This document shows, in pieces, positions 1 to 8,050 of a stretch of DNA of 64,000 nucleotides. Below the pieces are notes generated by a model. The model made no database searches. It was not told the origin of the DNA and saw only the letters and a program-made list of their open reading frames with translations. The DNA comes from Athalassotoga sp049965695 (GTDB taxonomy: Bacteria > Thermotogota > Thermotogae > Mesoaciditogales > Mesoaciditogaceae). The first letter of the stretch is position 1. Each line of letters begins with the position of its first letter. The stretch lies in contig NZ_JBMFWB010000008.1 in the NCBI RefSeq assembly GCF_049965695.1, positions 13,143 to 77,142 of the forward strand, read 5' to 3'. The translations under genes were made by a program, and so were the position numbers.

Positions 1-169
1 CCGTTCTTGCAAACTTTTCAACGATCGCGGGTTCTCCCCTTTGAACAAAATTGCCGCTCATCACGGCAATCGTGAAGTCAGGCTTTACAAGATCGATGGC
101 ATTTCTCAAATGGTACAGATGGCCTGCGTGAAACGGGTTGTATTCGACTACTACGCCGAGCACTTTCAT
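1..169 (-). CDS. tmcAL: tRNA(Met) cytidine acetate ligase TmcAL (YlbM family), N-terminal part, cut by window edge
   Basis: Only the first 56 codons are inside the window; the gene continues past position 1. The translated start carries the nucleotidyltransferase signature VVVEYNPFHAGHLYHL and then the block AVMSGNFVQRGEPAIV, both typical of the family once called UPF0348/YlbM. Family members use ATP and acetate to make N4-acetylcytidine at the wobble position of elongator tRNA-Met. The ATG at 169-167 overlaps the stop of the upstream membrane-protein gene (ATGA), so the two are probably translationally coupled. The name rests on N-terminal motifs only, but these are distinctive. Confidence 0.85.
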   Translation of the reverse strand, partial: MKVLGVVVEYNPFHAGHLYHLRNAIDLVKPDFTIAVMSGNFVQRGEPAIVEKFART

Positions 170-624
170 GATTCACCAACTGCGTATATGAGATCAAGCA
201 TGGAAATGATTGTCATCAGAACGGTGTAAAGAAAGATAAGAAACCCTATCAGATCCAAAAGAGAATTGTCCGTCTGAACTCTGAGAAAATCAAATCCAAA
301 CCAGTTCATGCCGTATAATAGCATCTCAAAGGTTTCAAATATCACGGCAATTGAATTCGCTATAACGGCAATAGAAGAGAAAAGATACCCTTCATACCCA
401 TCTGTTAACCTTTTAACGTTTGATAATTGGATGGATATGCCTGCGATTACCATTGAAATCAAAATAACCAAAAAAAATCGAGAAAGGTAGACAGTTGAGC
501 CAAAAAATTGACTCATCGAAAGCGACAACGTGATTATCGTTATGAAAAGCACAAGAATAGCACCCGCAACGAAAATCTCGATTTCACCCGAAAAGAAATT
601 GATGAATGTCCTTAAAGTTTGCAA
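166..624 (-). CDS. Conserved four-helix membrane protein of unknown function
   Basis: A 152-residue protein that I do not recognise. Four hydrophobic segments are visible at about residues 15-38, 45-65, 80-103 and 122-147, joined by short loops, so it should be an integral inner-membrane protein with no soluble domain. The start is a TTG at 624-622 preceded by a GAGGTG ribosome site; an upstream ATG in this frame is not available. It lies 2 nt after acyP and overlaps tmcAL by 3 nt, placing it inside a minus-strand operon. Nothing in its sequence shows a substrate or activity. Confidence 0.7.
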   Translation of the reverse strand: MQTLRTFINFFSGEIEIFVAGAILVLFITIITLSLSMSQFFGSTVYLSRFFLVILISMVIAGISIQLSNVKRLTDGYEGYLFSSIAVIANSIAVIFETFEMLLYGMNWFGFDFLRVQTDNSLLDLIGFLIFLYTVLMTIISMLDLIYAVGES

Positions 625-626
625 AG

Positions 627-896
627 TTAAAACACCTCGAAATCTTTATACCCATGAACTGGAAATTCTTCAAATTCAACAGAGTCAACTGTTGAAAAAG
701 CAGAACCTTCATACAGATACCCCTCAAATGCCGACAAATCGGAATCTTCTCCTTCGGCAACCACTTTGACCGATCCATCGTCAAGATTTTCAACATATCC
801 CTTTATTTCCAGTGCTTTCGCACGGTTGTATATGAAAGATCTGAAGCCAACACCCTGAACGGTTCCCTTGATGATGTAAACTCTTGAAATCATCAT
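627..896 (-). CDS. acyP: Acylphosphatase
   Basis: Hydrolyses the carboxyl-phosphate bond of acyl phosphates such as acetyl phosphate or 1,3-bisphosphoglycerate; small cytosolic enzyme. The 89-residue length is typical. The signature GTVQGVGFR (residues 11-19) forms the phosphate-binding loop, with the catalytic Arg19, and Asn37 in ENLDDGSV is the second catalytic residue; both are present. It overlaps the upstream HAD hydrolase gene by 4 nt and is followed 2 nt later by the membrane protein gene, so it belongs to the same transcript. Confidence 0.93.
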   Translation of the reverse strand: MMISRVYIIKGTVQGVGFRSFIYNRAKALEIKGYVENLDDGSVKVVAEGEDSDLSAFEGYLYEGSAFSTVDSVEFEEFPVHGYKDFEVF

Positions 897-1684
897 ATCT
901 CTCCAATCGATTCAAGATATTTAAGAGATCTGAATGCACCCATTCCATCATCGTTATCGGTTATGTAAGTCGCAACTTTTCTAAGTTTTTCATTTCCCGG
1001 AACCATGGCAAAACTTATTCCAGATTTTTCAAGCAATTCCGAATCATTTTCCCCATCTCCGAAAGATATCGTATCTTTGAAAGAAAAATTCAATTTTTTG
1101 GAAACGAATTCTACGGCGGATCTTTTGTTGACGCCCTTTTTTACGAACTCAAGGTAAACCTTTGAAGATGTGAAAATATCGGCATTTTGTTGAATGGCTT
1201 TAACTGCCTTTGTTTTTGTGAGATCGATTTTGTCTGACGTATCGAAAGCAAGAATTTTAAATATACATCCCGATTTAGCGACTTCGTCAAGATTTTGAAC
1301 AACTTTGTATTCGATCTCAGCCTGTTGAGAATAAGCACGGGAAAATTCATTTTCTTCTTCGACATAAAGCAGATCATCAACATAAATTTGCCTGTGAATT
1401 TTTTCTTTCCTCAGGAAATTCAAGATTGAAAGTGTATCGACTTTATCAAGGCAAAATTTGTAAAAGGTACCGTCGAAATAAATCAAAGACCCGTTGTAAG
1501 CGATCTCTATTCCCGAAAGATCATTTTTTTTGAGCAGTTGATCCATAGATGAAAACATTCTTCCGGACGCGAAGATCACCGTGTGTGATTGTGACAAATT
1601 TTTAATCAGATCTCTTAATTTTGGATCTATTCGAGAATTAACGACAATTGTCCCGTCAAGATCAAAAATGAGGATCTTTTTCAT
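893..1684 (-). CDS. HAD-superfamily hydrolase, Cof subfamily (IIB)
   Basis: A cytosolic phosphatase of the haloacid dehalogenase superfamily. Motif I is IFDLDGT close to the N-terminus (nucleophile and acid/base Asp), a lysine precedes the AVEFVSKKL helix, and motif IV is FGDGENDSELL; the large central insertion matches the C2 cap of Cof-type sugar-phosphate or flavin-phosphate hydrolases. The frame is open 7 codons further upstream to 1705, but the product most likely begins MKKILIFDLDGT at 1684, which gives the usual spacing of motif I from the N-terminus. Substrate cannot be told from sequence. A TATAAT-like hexamer at 1719-1724 on this strand could be its promoter. Confidence 0.88.
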   Translation of the reverse strand: MKKILIFDLDGTIVVNSRIDPKLRDLIKNLSQSHTVIFASGRMFSSMDQLLKKNDLSGIEIAYNGSLIYFDGTFYKFCLDKVDTLSILNFLRKEKIHRQIYVDDLLYVEEENEFSRAYSQQAEIEYKVVQNLDEVAKSGCIFKILAFDTSDKIDLTKTKAVKAIQQNADIFTSSKVYLEFVKKGVNKRSAVEFVSKKLNFSFKDTISFGDGENDSELLEKSGISFAMVPGNEKLRKVATYITDNDDGMGAFRSLKYLESIGEI

Positions 1685-1745
1685 TTTATAAGCCCCGCTT
1701 TGCATTCAAATCAATCAAATTATACCAAATATCCTTTAAAATTAA

Positions 1746-1781
1746 ACAGTGACGCGTGACGCGTAATCAGTGATCGGCAAA
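1746..1781 (-). repeat. Degenerate heptamer repeat, locus 1
   Basis: Read on the minus strand this stretch is a run of related 7-mers (CTGATTA, CGCGTCA, CGCGTCA). The same word family, roughly CNSRYYA, recurs in five other intergenic regions of this window. Here it lies between the HAD hydrolase promoter region and the 3' end of the MFS gene. Confidence 0.6.
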
Positions 1782-1855
1782 AAGCGATTCCTTGTTGAGC
1801 GATGATTCGGAATTTAAAACTGGTTCAGTATATTTCAACGAACAATTGTCTGTCC

Positions 1856-2977
1856 TCATCTTTCTGGCTTCAGATCGGGAGATTTTTCAAATATGGCGTA
1901 AGACAAACCTATGACAATGGAAAATATCCCAAAAAAGAGGTATCCATTTGCCACTCCAAAAGTGTTTGAAATCCATCCGCCGAATATATCTCCAAAAACC
2001 ATTGATAAGCCACTCGTTGTCATCCAGAAGAGTGCGTGAGCATCAGACCTTTTGGATGAATTGATTTTTGAATTGACATAGTAAAAGACGGCATAATATA
2101 TGGCCACCCAGTTGAAAAATTCAAAAGATTGAAGTGCCACGACTATGAAAGGATTCATGATCAAAAAGGTCAAAATCCATCTTATTCCGAAGGTGATGGC
2201 TCCTATCACGAGCATTCTCTTAACTCCTAATTTTTTTACTATTCTGTCGGCCAGAAAGAAAAAAGGAATTTCTGCCAGCGCTTGTATGGCTATGGATATA
2301 CCTGCAAATGATACTGGATATCCCCTCGATTTCATAAAAATTGGCATGAAATAAAGTCCAAAGGCATTTGAAGAGACTATGAGAATTTCAAAGATCAACA
2401 TTCTGTAAAATTGAACAGGCAAAGAAAATGAAAATTTTGTTCTCTGACCCGTGTTGTAACCTTGAGTTTTTGGAACCAAAAAAGAAATAATTCCTATAAA
2501 GGCAAAAGAAAGAGATCCCATCATAAAGAATGTGAAATTGTTTGTGACGTAACCGAAGGCAAACATCACGAGCGCATAACCCAAAGATCCCATCATACGG
2601 GCTTTTCCAAAAGAAAAGCCAAATTTATTTGCGTTGTAACTTGCCATGGATTCTGCAACGGGAATTATAGAAGTCCATAAAAATCCTATTGATGTGGCAA
2701 ATATGAAAATCAACCAAAAATCTTTGAAGATGTAAATTAACCATAAAGATAAAGCCGTTGTGAAAGAAAGGAGGGCGAGAATTGAATTTTTAACCCTTCT
2801 ATCGGATACATGCATCCAAAAAGGATTTGAAACTAAAATGATGATCGCTGCCGTACTTCCAAGTAAACCATTCTGAAGATCCGAAAAACCAAGTTGGTTA
2901 AAATAATTGCCTATAAATGTAAAAAAAGCCATGGGAATGTATATCGAAAACTCAAGAAGCCAAAAAGACCAGATCAT
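1856..2977 (-). CDS. MFS transporter (MFS_1-like / nucleoside-H+ symporter-like family)
   Basis: A 373-residue polytopic membrane protein with about 11-12 hydrophobic segments in two halves. The loop after the second helix reads SDRRVKN and the equivalent in the second half ADRIVKKLGVKR, matching the conserved loop 2-3 motif of major facilitator proteins. The sequence style (early WSFWLLEF, later FGWISNTFG) resembles the small MFS_1-like group that includes HcaT-like and LacY-related permeases. Substrate is not evident. The ATG at 2977 has a TGGAGGT ribosome site 3-4 nt upstream. It starts just downstream of the 3' end of the RNase P RNA, with no visible terminator between them. Confidence 0.8.
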   Translation of the reverse strand: MIWSFWLLEFSIYIPMAFFTFIGNYFNQLGFSDLQNGLLGSTAAIIILVSNPFWMHVSDRRVKNSILALLSFTTALSLWLIYIFKDFWLIFIFATSIGFLWTSIIPVAESMASYNANKFGFSFGKARMMGSLGYALVMFAFGYVTNNFTFFMMGSLSFAFIGIISFLVPKTQGYNTGQRTKFSFSLPVQFYRMLIFEILIVSSNAFGLYFMPIFMKSRGYPVSFAGISIAIQALAEIPFFFLADRIVKKLGVKRMLVIGAITFGIRWILTFLIMNPFIVVALQSFEFFNWVAIYYAVFYYVNSKINSSKRSDAHALFWMTTSGLSMVFGDIFGGWISNTFGVANGYLFFGIFSIVIGLSYAIFEKSPDLKPER

Positions 2978-2995
2978 AAAACCTCCAATTAAAAT

Positions 2996-3326
2996 GAGGA
3001 AATGGAACTGTAAGCCGGATTCTGTTTTAGATGATCATCTATCTTGGAGATACGTTTCCGTATCCCTCGAGCGACCTACCAGAGGGATTGGCGGGCCACC
3101 TTATAGCCCCTCGACTTGGTCTTGCTTCGGGTGGAGGTTACCAGGCCGGTCCGTTACCAGACCGCCGGTGAGCTCTTACCTCGCCTTTCCATCCTTGCCC
3201 TTTCGGGCGGTTTTCGTTTCTATGGCCCTGTTCAAGGATCACTCCTTCCGGGCGTTACCCGGCACCCTGCCCTTAGAAGTCCGGACTTTCCTCGGCTTTC
3301 GCCGCGATCATCTGTTCCATTTCCTC
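2996..3326 (-). ncRNA. rnpB: RNase P RNA (bacterial type A)
   Basis: The catalytic RNA of RNase P, which removes the 5' leaders of tRNA precursors. On the minus strand the 5' part contains GAGGAAAGTCCGGACTTC, the universally conserved P2/P4 region, followed by AGGGTGCCGGGTAACGCCC; the 3' part contains ACAGAATCCGGCTTACAG, the complementary conserved region V. The ends pair: GAGGAAATGGAAC at the 5' end with GTTCCATTTCCTC at the 3' end gives a 13-bp P1 helix, which sets the limits used here (331 nt). ORFs that cross this region on either strand are not genes. It begins 3 nt after the surE stop codon and ends about 18 nt before the MFS start. Confidence 0.96.
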
Positions 3327-3329
3327 TTC

Positions 3330-4094
3330 TCAATGTTCAAAAAAACTTTCTTTTTTCAAAATCTTCATGAATTCGGGATCGTTGTGAAACATCGTTATAG
3401 GTGTTACGGAAACATATCCCTGTTCAACCGCATGATAATCTGCCTGTGGATCTCTGTCATCCTCTACGATCTCACCCAACATCCAGTAGTATGTATTTCC
3501 AAAAGGATCTTGCCTTGCTTCAAAAAAGTCTCTGAACCTTCTCTTCGATTGATGAGTTAACTTGAATCCTTTGAGATCATCGTAATCGACTGCCGGGACG
3601 TTCAAATTTATGGCAGAAAATTTTGGAAAATTACTGAAATCTATGTGCTTTATCAATTCAACAAGCGCTTTGGTGGCCGACATAAAATTAGGATTGCTTG
3701 TCGAACAACTTGAAATCGCTATCGATGGCACTTCCATCATGGCACCTTCAAGTGCTCCAGAAACTGTTCCTGAATACATAACATCTGTTCCCAAATTTGC
3801 TCCTTTATTTACGCCACTCAAAACAAGATCAACTTTTTTGTCACCTAAAATAGCCTGAATTCCGAGTTTGACGCAATCTGCAGGCGTCCCGTTAACGGCA
3901 TATCCAAAAAATTCATTGCCAAATTTAACCTCTTTGGCCCATAAAGGATTTCTTATGGTTATCGCATGCCCTGTTGCACTTCTTTCTATGTCCGGCGCGA
4001 CAACGTGCACCTCTCCTACTTCTGATAACTTTCTGGCAAGAATTATAATTCCCTCTGACATTATACCATCATCATTCGTTATGAGTATTCTCAT
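3330..4094 (-). CDS. surE: 5'/3'-nucleotidase SurE
   Basis: Metal-dependent phosphatase acting on nucleoside 5'- and 3'-monophosphates, cytosolic. The start MRILITNDDGI carries the metal-binding Asp-Asp pair (residues 8-9), followed by VVAPDIERSATGHA and VLSGVNKGANLG, all hallmark SurE blocks; the 254-residue length is normal. The ATG has an AGGTGAT ribosome site. The last codons run directly into rnpB with only 3 nt between, so the RNase P RNA is either processed from a surE transcript or has a promoter within surE. Confidence 0.95.
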   Translation of the reverse strand: MRILITNDDGIMSEGIIILARKLSEVGEVHVVAPDIERSATGHAITIRNPLWAKEVKFGNEFFGYAVNGTPADCVKLGIQAILGDKKVDLVLSGVNKGANLGTDVMYSGTVSGALEGAMMEVPSIAISSCSTSNPNFMSATKALVELIKHIDFSNFPKFSAINLNVPAVDYDDLKGFKLTHQSKRRFRDFFEARQDPFGNTYYWMLGEIVEDDRDPQADYHAVEQGYVSVTPITMFHNDPEFMKILKKESFFEH

Positions 4095-4130
4095 CAGATC
4101 ACCTCCAAAATTTGTTCATTTATTTTACAA

Positions 4131-4160
4131 CAAAAACCCACCTCTTAACAAGAGGTGGGT
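4131..4160 (-). terminator. Rho-independent terminator of the tRNA-Arg/His/Arg cluster
   Basis: A perfect 10-bp inverted repeat (CCCACCTCTT, 4137-4146; AAGAGGTGGG, 4150-4159) with a 3-nt loop, followed on the minus strand by five T residues (4136-4132). It lies just after the last tRNA gene of the minus-strand cluster. Confidence 0.9.
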
Positions 4161-4164
4161 AACG

Positions 4165-4241
4165 TGGCGCGCCTGACAGGAGTTGAACCCGCAACATTCG
4201 GATCCGAAGTCCGACGCTCTATCCAATTGAGCTACAGGCGC
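4165..4241 (-). tRNA. tRNA-Arg (anticodon TCG)
   Basis: Complete cloverleaf on the minus strand: acceptor GCGCCTG/CAGGCGC, D arm, anticodon stem TCGGA/TCCGA with loop CTTCGGA, T arm GCGGG-TTCAACTC-CCTG-like, discriminator G and genome-encoded CCA. Anticodon TCG reads CGA-type arginine codons. Third gene of a three-tRNA transcript. Confidence 0.95.
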
Positions 4242-4246
4242 AACTT

Positions 4247-4323
4247 TGGGGTGGCTGGTGGGGCTTGAACCCACAACATTCGGATCCACAGTCCGACACT
4301 CTACCAATTGAGCTACAACCACC
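4247..4323 (-). tRNA. tRNA-His (anticodon GTG)
   Basis: Complete cloverleaf with anticodon loop CTGTGGA. The extra 5' G (position -1) opposite C73, the identity element for histidyl-tRNA synthetase, is encoded in the DNA, and CCA is encoded. Middle gene of the cluster. Confidence 0.95.
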
Positions 4324-4329
4324 ACGCTC

Positions 4330-4406
<77 letters not shown>

Positions 4407-4417
4407 TTACGTGAAAA

Positions 4418-4446
4418 ATTATATCACATCGTTTTTTCGATTACAA
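4418..4446 (-). promoter_or_regulatory. Promoter of the tRNA-Arg/His/Arg cluster
   Basis: Minus strand: -35 TTGTAA (4446-4441), 17-nt spacer, -10 TATAAT (4423-4418), about 12 nt before the first tRNA. The -35 box overlaps the dprA stop codon, so the last bases of dprA double as promoter. Confidence 0.7.
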
Positions 4447-5367
4447 GTTCAATCTGAATTTTTCCATTAAATCTTTTGATATAATCCCATCTATTTCAAA
4501 CATGGTGAGTCTTGTGTTTATTTCTTCGATCGGCGTCGATAAAAGCATCGAAATTTCTTCTGAAGTTTTTGGCCCGTCCTTCAGAGTATCGAGAATCGGA
4601 TCGGAAGGAGATCTTTTATTTTCAACTCTTTTTACGTAACCAAATTCTTCTAATATATCTTCCACCGAAGAGACGCATTTCGCTCCATGCTTTATAAGAT
4701 TATTTGTACCCTCGCTTGTTGCGGAGAAAATAGAACCTGGGACCGCGAAAACCTCTCTTCCTTCTTCGAGAGCAAGGCGTGCCGTTATCAAAGAACCACT
4801 TTTGTAAGATGCCTCAACGACGACAACACCCATTGAAAGGCCTGCTATGATTCTGTTCCTTTTCGGGAAAGTCCATTTATTCGGTTGAGTTCCAAGCGGA
4901 AATTCACTTATCAAGCATCCTTTTTCCATGACTTTCTGAAAAAGCGTGGCCTTCGATCTGGGATAAATTATGTCTATTCCCGTTCCCAACACACCTATCG
5001 TAAGGCCATTTTTCACCGCTTCTTCGTGTGCCACCGAATCTATGCCGTGTGCAAGGCCGCTTACTATCACAACGCCTGCTTTGGAAAGTTCGGCGGATAT
5101 TTTAGCCGCAACAGCCCTTCCGTAAGAAGTAGCCATCCTTGAACCAACTATGGCTATCGAAAAATTGTTCATCGCACTCTTTTCATTTCCAATAACGTAA
5201 AGTACCGACGGTGGATCGCTTATCTGTGAGAGCGTAACTGGATATCTTTCGTCTCCGATCGGAATAAGATCGATCTTAAGTGCCTCACATCTTCTTATTT
5301 CTTCACTTACCTCTTTTGAATAGGTGCTTTTGTTTAAAAGTTTTGAAATCGCCTCTTCTACTCTCAT
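4441..5367 (-). CDS. dprA: DNA-processing protein DprA (Smf)
   Basis: Rossmann-fold protein that loads RecA on incoming single-stranded DNA during natural transformation. The core shows IAIVGSRMATSYGR, VSGLAHGIDSVAHE, TIGVLGTGIDIIYP and the FPKRNRIIAGLS block with GSLITA, all diagnostic of DprA; a short C-terminal winged-helix-like domain follows (about residues 245-308). The frame is open to an ATG at 5397, but the ATG at 5367 has a GGGGG ribosome site 4-5 nt upstream and gives MRVEEAISKLL, so it is preferred. No other competence gene lies nearby. Confidence 0.92.
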   Translation of the reverse strand: MRVEEAISKLLNKSTYSKEVSEEIRRCEALKIDLIPIGDERYPVTLSQISDPPSVLYVIGNEKSAMNNFSIAIVGSRMATSYGRAVAAKISAELSKAGVVIVSGLAHGIDSVAHEEAVKNGLTIGVLGTGIDIIYPRSKATLFQKVMEKGCLISEFPLGTQPNKWTFPKRNRIIAGLSMGVVVVEASYKSGSLITARLALEEGREVFAVPGSIFSATSEGTNNLIKHGAKCVSSVEDILEEFGYVKRVENKRSPSDPILDTLKDGPKTSEEISMLLSTPIEEINTRLTMFEIDGIISKDLMEKFRLNL

Positions 5368-5418
5368 GATATCCCCCATGAATTTACTATCGATCAATCA
5401 CAAAGGTGAAGTGCTTTT

Positions 5419-5580
5419 TCTGCTCACTGCTTACTCGTTACCCGTGACTGTTTTTTTTCACGTGCTACCCGCCACCTGCTATGCGTTGCTTTGCTGATCA
5501 CGCGTTACGTGTCATAAATTTCTCTAATCTCTGATCCCTGATCTCTTTTTACTACGTGCTACCGGCTACGAACCAGGCGC
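5419..5580 (+). repeat. Degenerate heptamer repeat, locus 2 (longest)
   Basis: The 324-nt gap between the divergent dprA and DUF4416 genes is largely made of related 7-mers: CTGCTCA, CTGCTTA, CTCGTTA, CCCGTGA, then after a T tract CGTGCTA, CCCGCCA, CCTGCTA, and further on CGCGTTA, CGTGTCA and CGTGCTA, CCGGCTA. The rest is AT-rich; a TATAAT at 5656-5661 probably belongs to the promoter of the recA-region operon. Confidence 0.65.
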
Positions 5581-5691
5581 CGTATTTCTTCGGCTCTTAC
5601 CATATTGATGATATCACAACAGATGACATAATTTTCTCTTCAAATGGAATTATGATATAATTTTTTCAGATTTCGATGTGTGGTGATCTGA

Positions 5692-6234
5692 GTGGGAATG
5701 ATCAAAAGTCCTGAATTTGTTAATCTTGTATGTGTTGTTTTTGGAAATGATGTAAATTACAGGATAAAGGATGTAGTTGATACTTTAGAGTATAGATTTG
5801 GAAAGATCGATTTTATATCCAGACCTTTAGATTTCTCTGAATTCACGTCTTACTACGAAGAAGAGATGGGTAAACCACTTCAAAGCAGAATATTGAGTTT
5901 TGAAATTCTTATTCATCCTTCCGAACTTGCTGACGTAAAGTTGATCACAAATCAAATAGAGATGGACTTTTCGATCAACGGAAAAAGAGTTTTTAACATA
6001 GATGCCGGTTACATCTATCACAGTCAATTTGTGCTTGCATCCACAAAGTCATGGGGAAGCAGGATATATCTTAAGAATGGCATATATGCGGAAATAACCT
6101 TACTTTTTCTCAACGGTCATTTTCGTGCCTGGGAAATGACCTATCCCAATTACAGAACGCCAGAGTACATCGAAGAACTTGAAAAAATAAGGACTTTGTA
6201 CATGGAAAAGAAGAGAGATTTAAAAAGGTCATGA
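5692..6234 (+). CDS. DUF4416 family protein
   Basis: A 180-residue cytosolic protein matching the DUF4416 family, often labelled GTP-binding protein without support. Conserved features are the N-terminal block with VVFGND, the FEILIHPSELADVK stretch, the NIDAGYI motif and the C-terminal WEMTYPNYRTPEYIEEL. Function is unknown. Start is a GTG at 5692; an in-frame ATG at 5698 with GTGGGA before it is an alternative. It overlaps rimO by 4 nt (ATGA), which puts it at the head of the rimO-pgsA-thpR-recA-recX-rny operon. Confidence 0.8.
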   Translation: MGMIKSPEFVNLVCVVFGNDVNYRIKDVVDTLEYRFGKIDFISRPLDFSEFTSYYEEEMGKPLQSRILSFEILIHPSELADVKLITNQIEMDFSINGKRVFNIDAGYIYHSQFVLASTKSWGSRIYLKNGIYAEITLLFLNGHFRAWEMTYPNYRTPEYIEELEKIRTLYMEKKRDLKRS

Positions 6235-7514
6235 AAGTATGGATGGATGTACTTGGTTGCCCAAAAAACGAAGCAGATTCTGACGTCGTAAAAGCCATAC
6301 TGATGGGAAGAGGTCATGAAATTGTAGATGATCTTGAGGATGCAAACGTGGCTGTAATAAACACGTGTGCTTTTGTGTCCGACGCAAAAAAAGAATCCAT
6401 TGATGAGATATTCGATGTTATAAAATTCAGAAAAAATAAGTCATTTAAAATAATAGTGCATGGATGTTTGGCGCAACGTTATTTTAAAGCGCTCAAAGTG
6501 CAAATACCGGAAGTTGATGCATTTCTTGGCGTAGTGTCGCCCCAGCGTGTTGCCGATGCGGTAGAAAATTTTTCTGAATTTTATGGATCACCGGAACCCG
6601 TTTACGGTTTTTTGGGAAGGACTTCAACCGATACGCCTTACGCTTATGTCAAGATCGGAGATGGATGTGACAGAAAGTGTACGTTTTGTGCCATCCCGTC
6701 AATAAAAGGTCCTCTGAAAAACAGGGATTACGAAGACATTCTCAAAGAAGTTGAATTTTTGGTTAAGACCGGTAAAAAAGAGATCATACTCGTTTCACAG
6801 GATTCCACGGGATATGCTGACGGGGGGAAAACTTTAATCGACTTGCTTTTGGATATGGATAATATACCGGGAGATTTTTGGATTCGCCTGCTTTACCTTT
6901 ATCCAGACGGTGTGAATGAAGCATTGGTCGAAACTATTGCAAAATCGCGAAAAATTCTTCACTACTTTGACATACCCGTTCAACATGCCTCAGAAAGAAT
7001 TCTCAAAATGATGAAAAGAAATCCGGATGTCAAACTTTTAGAGGATAAAATTTCTTACATCAGAGAACGCATTCCAGATGCGATCTTTAGGACGTCGTTC
7101 ATAACCGGATTTCCGTCCGAAAATGATGAGGATTTCGAAAAAATTCTCAATTTTCTCGGAGATGTGAAATTCGACAGAGTAGGTGTTTTCATTTATTCTG
7201 ACGAAGAAGGAACGGTAGCGCATGGTTTGCTGCCAAAGGTCAAGAAGACCGTTGCACAGTCAAGATTTGAAGGCATTATGGATTTTCAAAGAGAGATAAA
7301 TATTCAAAAAAACAAATCTTTCGTTGGTAAGCAGTTCAAAGTGATCGTTGAAGGAATTGAAGATGGGATGTATGTAGGAAGAACTTACATGGATGCACCC
7401 GAAATTGATGGTGCAATACATTTCTCTTCGGCAAACAAGGTTGAAATGGGAGAATTTGCGAATGTGGCCGTGAAATCATATGAATTCTACGATCTTGAAG
7501 GAGAGGTTGTATGA
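6231..7514 (+). CDS. rimO: Ribosomal protein uS12 methylthiotransferase RimO
   Basis: Radical SAM enzyme that adds a methylthio group to an aspartate of ribosomal protein S12. The N-terminal UPF0004 domain has LGCPKNEADSD, NTCAFV and HGCLAQRY with the three cysteines for the auxiliary 4Fe-4S cluster; the radical SAM motif is CDRKCTFC following YAYVKIGDG; the C-terminal TRAM domain spans roughly residues 360-427. LGCPKN and the TPYAY-KIGDGC context separate RimO from its relative MiaB. The ATG overlaps the DUF4416 stop; its own end overlaps pgsA. Confidence 0.95.
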   Translation: MKVWMDVLGCPKNEADSDVVKAILMGRGHEIVDDLEDANVAVINTCAFVSDAKKESIDEIFDVIKFRKNKSFKIIVHGCLAQRYFKALKVQIPEVDAFLGVVSPQRVADAVENFSEFYGSPEPVYGFLGRTSTDTPYAYVKIGDGCDRKCTFCAIPSIKGPLKNRDYEDILKEVEFLVKTGKKEIILVSQDSTGYADGGKTLIDLLLDMDNIPGDFWIRLLYLYPDGVNEALVETIAKSRKILHYFDIPVQHASERILKMMKRNPDVKLLEDKISYIRERIPDAIFRTSFITGFPSENDEDFEKILNFLGDVKFDRVGVFIYSDEEGTVAHGLLPKVKKTVAQSRFEGIMDFQREINIQKNKSFVGKQFKVIVEGIEDGMYVGRTYMDAPEIDGAIHFSSANKVEMGEFANVAVKSYEFYDLEGEVV

Positions 7515-8050
7515 AAATCACCCTTGCCACAAGACTTACCCTTTTGAGAATTTTGTTTGTAATTCCTTTCATGTACACCGCATTGATTCATGATAAAAGT
7601 ATGGCTCTTGCCGCTCTTATATTTTTTGTCGTAGCGTCTATAACGGATTTTCTTGACGGAAGAGTTGCAAGATCCATGAACGAAGTCACAACGCTTGGAA
7701 AGTTTTTCGATCAGATGGCCGATAAAATACTTGTAGATGCGGCTTTGCTTGTTTTTCTTCAGATGGGTTACGTTGCAAGTTGGTTTGTGATAACCATAAT
7801 AGCAAGAGATTCCGCCGTTAGTGGTCTCAGGATGATGGGAGCAGCCAACGGAAAAGTGATCGCGGCAAGTTGGTGGGGCAAGTTCAAGACGACATTCCAG
7901 ATGCTTTTCATAATTTTTGTGCTATTTTACAACGTGAATTCCGTCTTTGGATGGACTTTAAACATCATTTTGATGTGGATTGCCCTGATCATGACGGTCG
8001 TATCTGGAATCGAGTATTTCGTCAAAAATTGGGAGGTACTCAAAGATTGA
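7511..8050 (+). CDS. pgsA: CDP-diacylglycerol-glycerol-3-phosphate 3-phosphatidyltransferase
   Basis: Makes phosphatidylglycerol phosphate, the committed step to phosphatidylglycerol. The 179-residue membrane protein holds the CDP-alcohol phosphotransferase signature D-G-x2-A-R-x8-G-x3-D-x3-D in DGRVARSMNEV...GKFFDQMAD (about residues 49-71) and several membrane helices. The start follows LTLLRI, the usual N-terminal block. ATGA overlap with rimO and TTGA overlap with thpR suggest tight coupling. Confidence 0.92.
   Translation: MKITLATRLTLLRILFVIPFMYTALIHDKSMALAALIFFVVASITDFLDGRVARSMNEVTTLGKFFDQMADKILVDAALLVFLQMGYVASWFVITIIARDSAVSGLRMMGAANGKVIAASWWGKFKTTFQMLFIIFVLFYNVNSVFGWTLNIILMWIALIMTVVSGIEYFVKNWEVLKD

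Noticed and set aside
41..229. Plus-strand frame of 62 codons at the left end
   Set aside because: Antisense to the N-terminus of TmcAL, whose conserved motifs are on the minus strand.
2907..3560. Plus-strand frames of 217 and 84 codons across 2.9-3.6 kb
   Set aside because: They run antisense through the RNase P RNA, whose conserved core and 13-bp closing helix are clear; the frames have no ribosome site and no protein-like composition.
4125..4325. Minus-strand frame of 66 codons (MVVVAQLVECRTVDPN...)
   Set aside because: A familiar false ORF made by tRNA genes; it lies wholly within the tRNA-Arg and tRNA-His genes.
5410..5600. Could the heptamer runs be a CRISPR array?
   Set aside because: Units are 7 nt, contiguous and degenerate with no spacers of constant size, and there are no cas genes.
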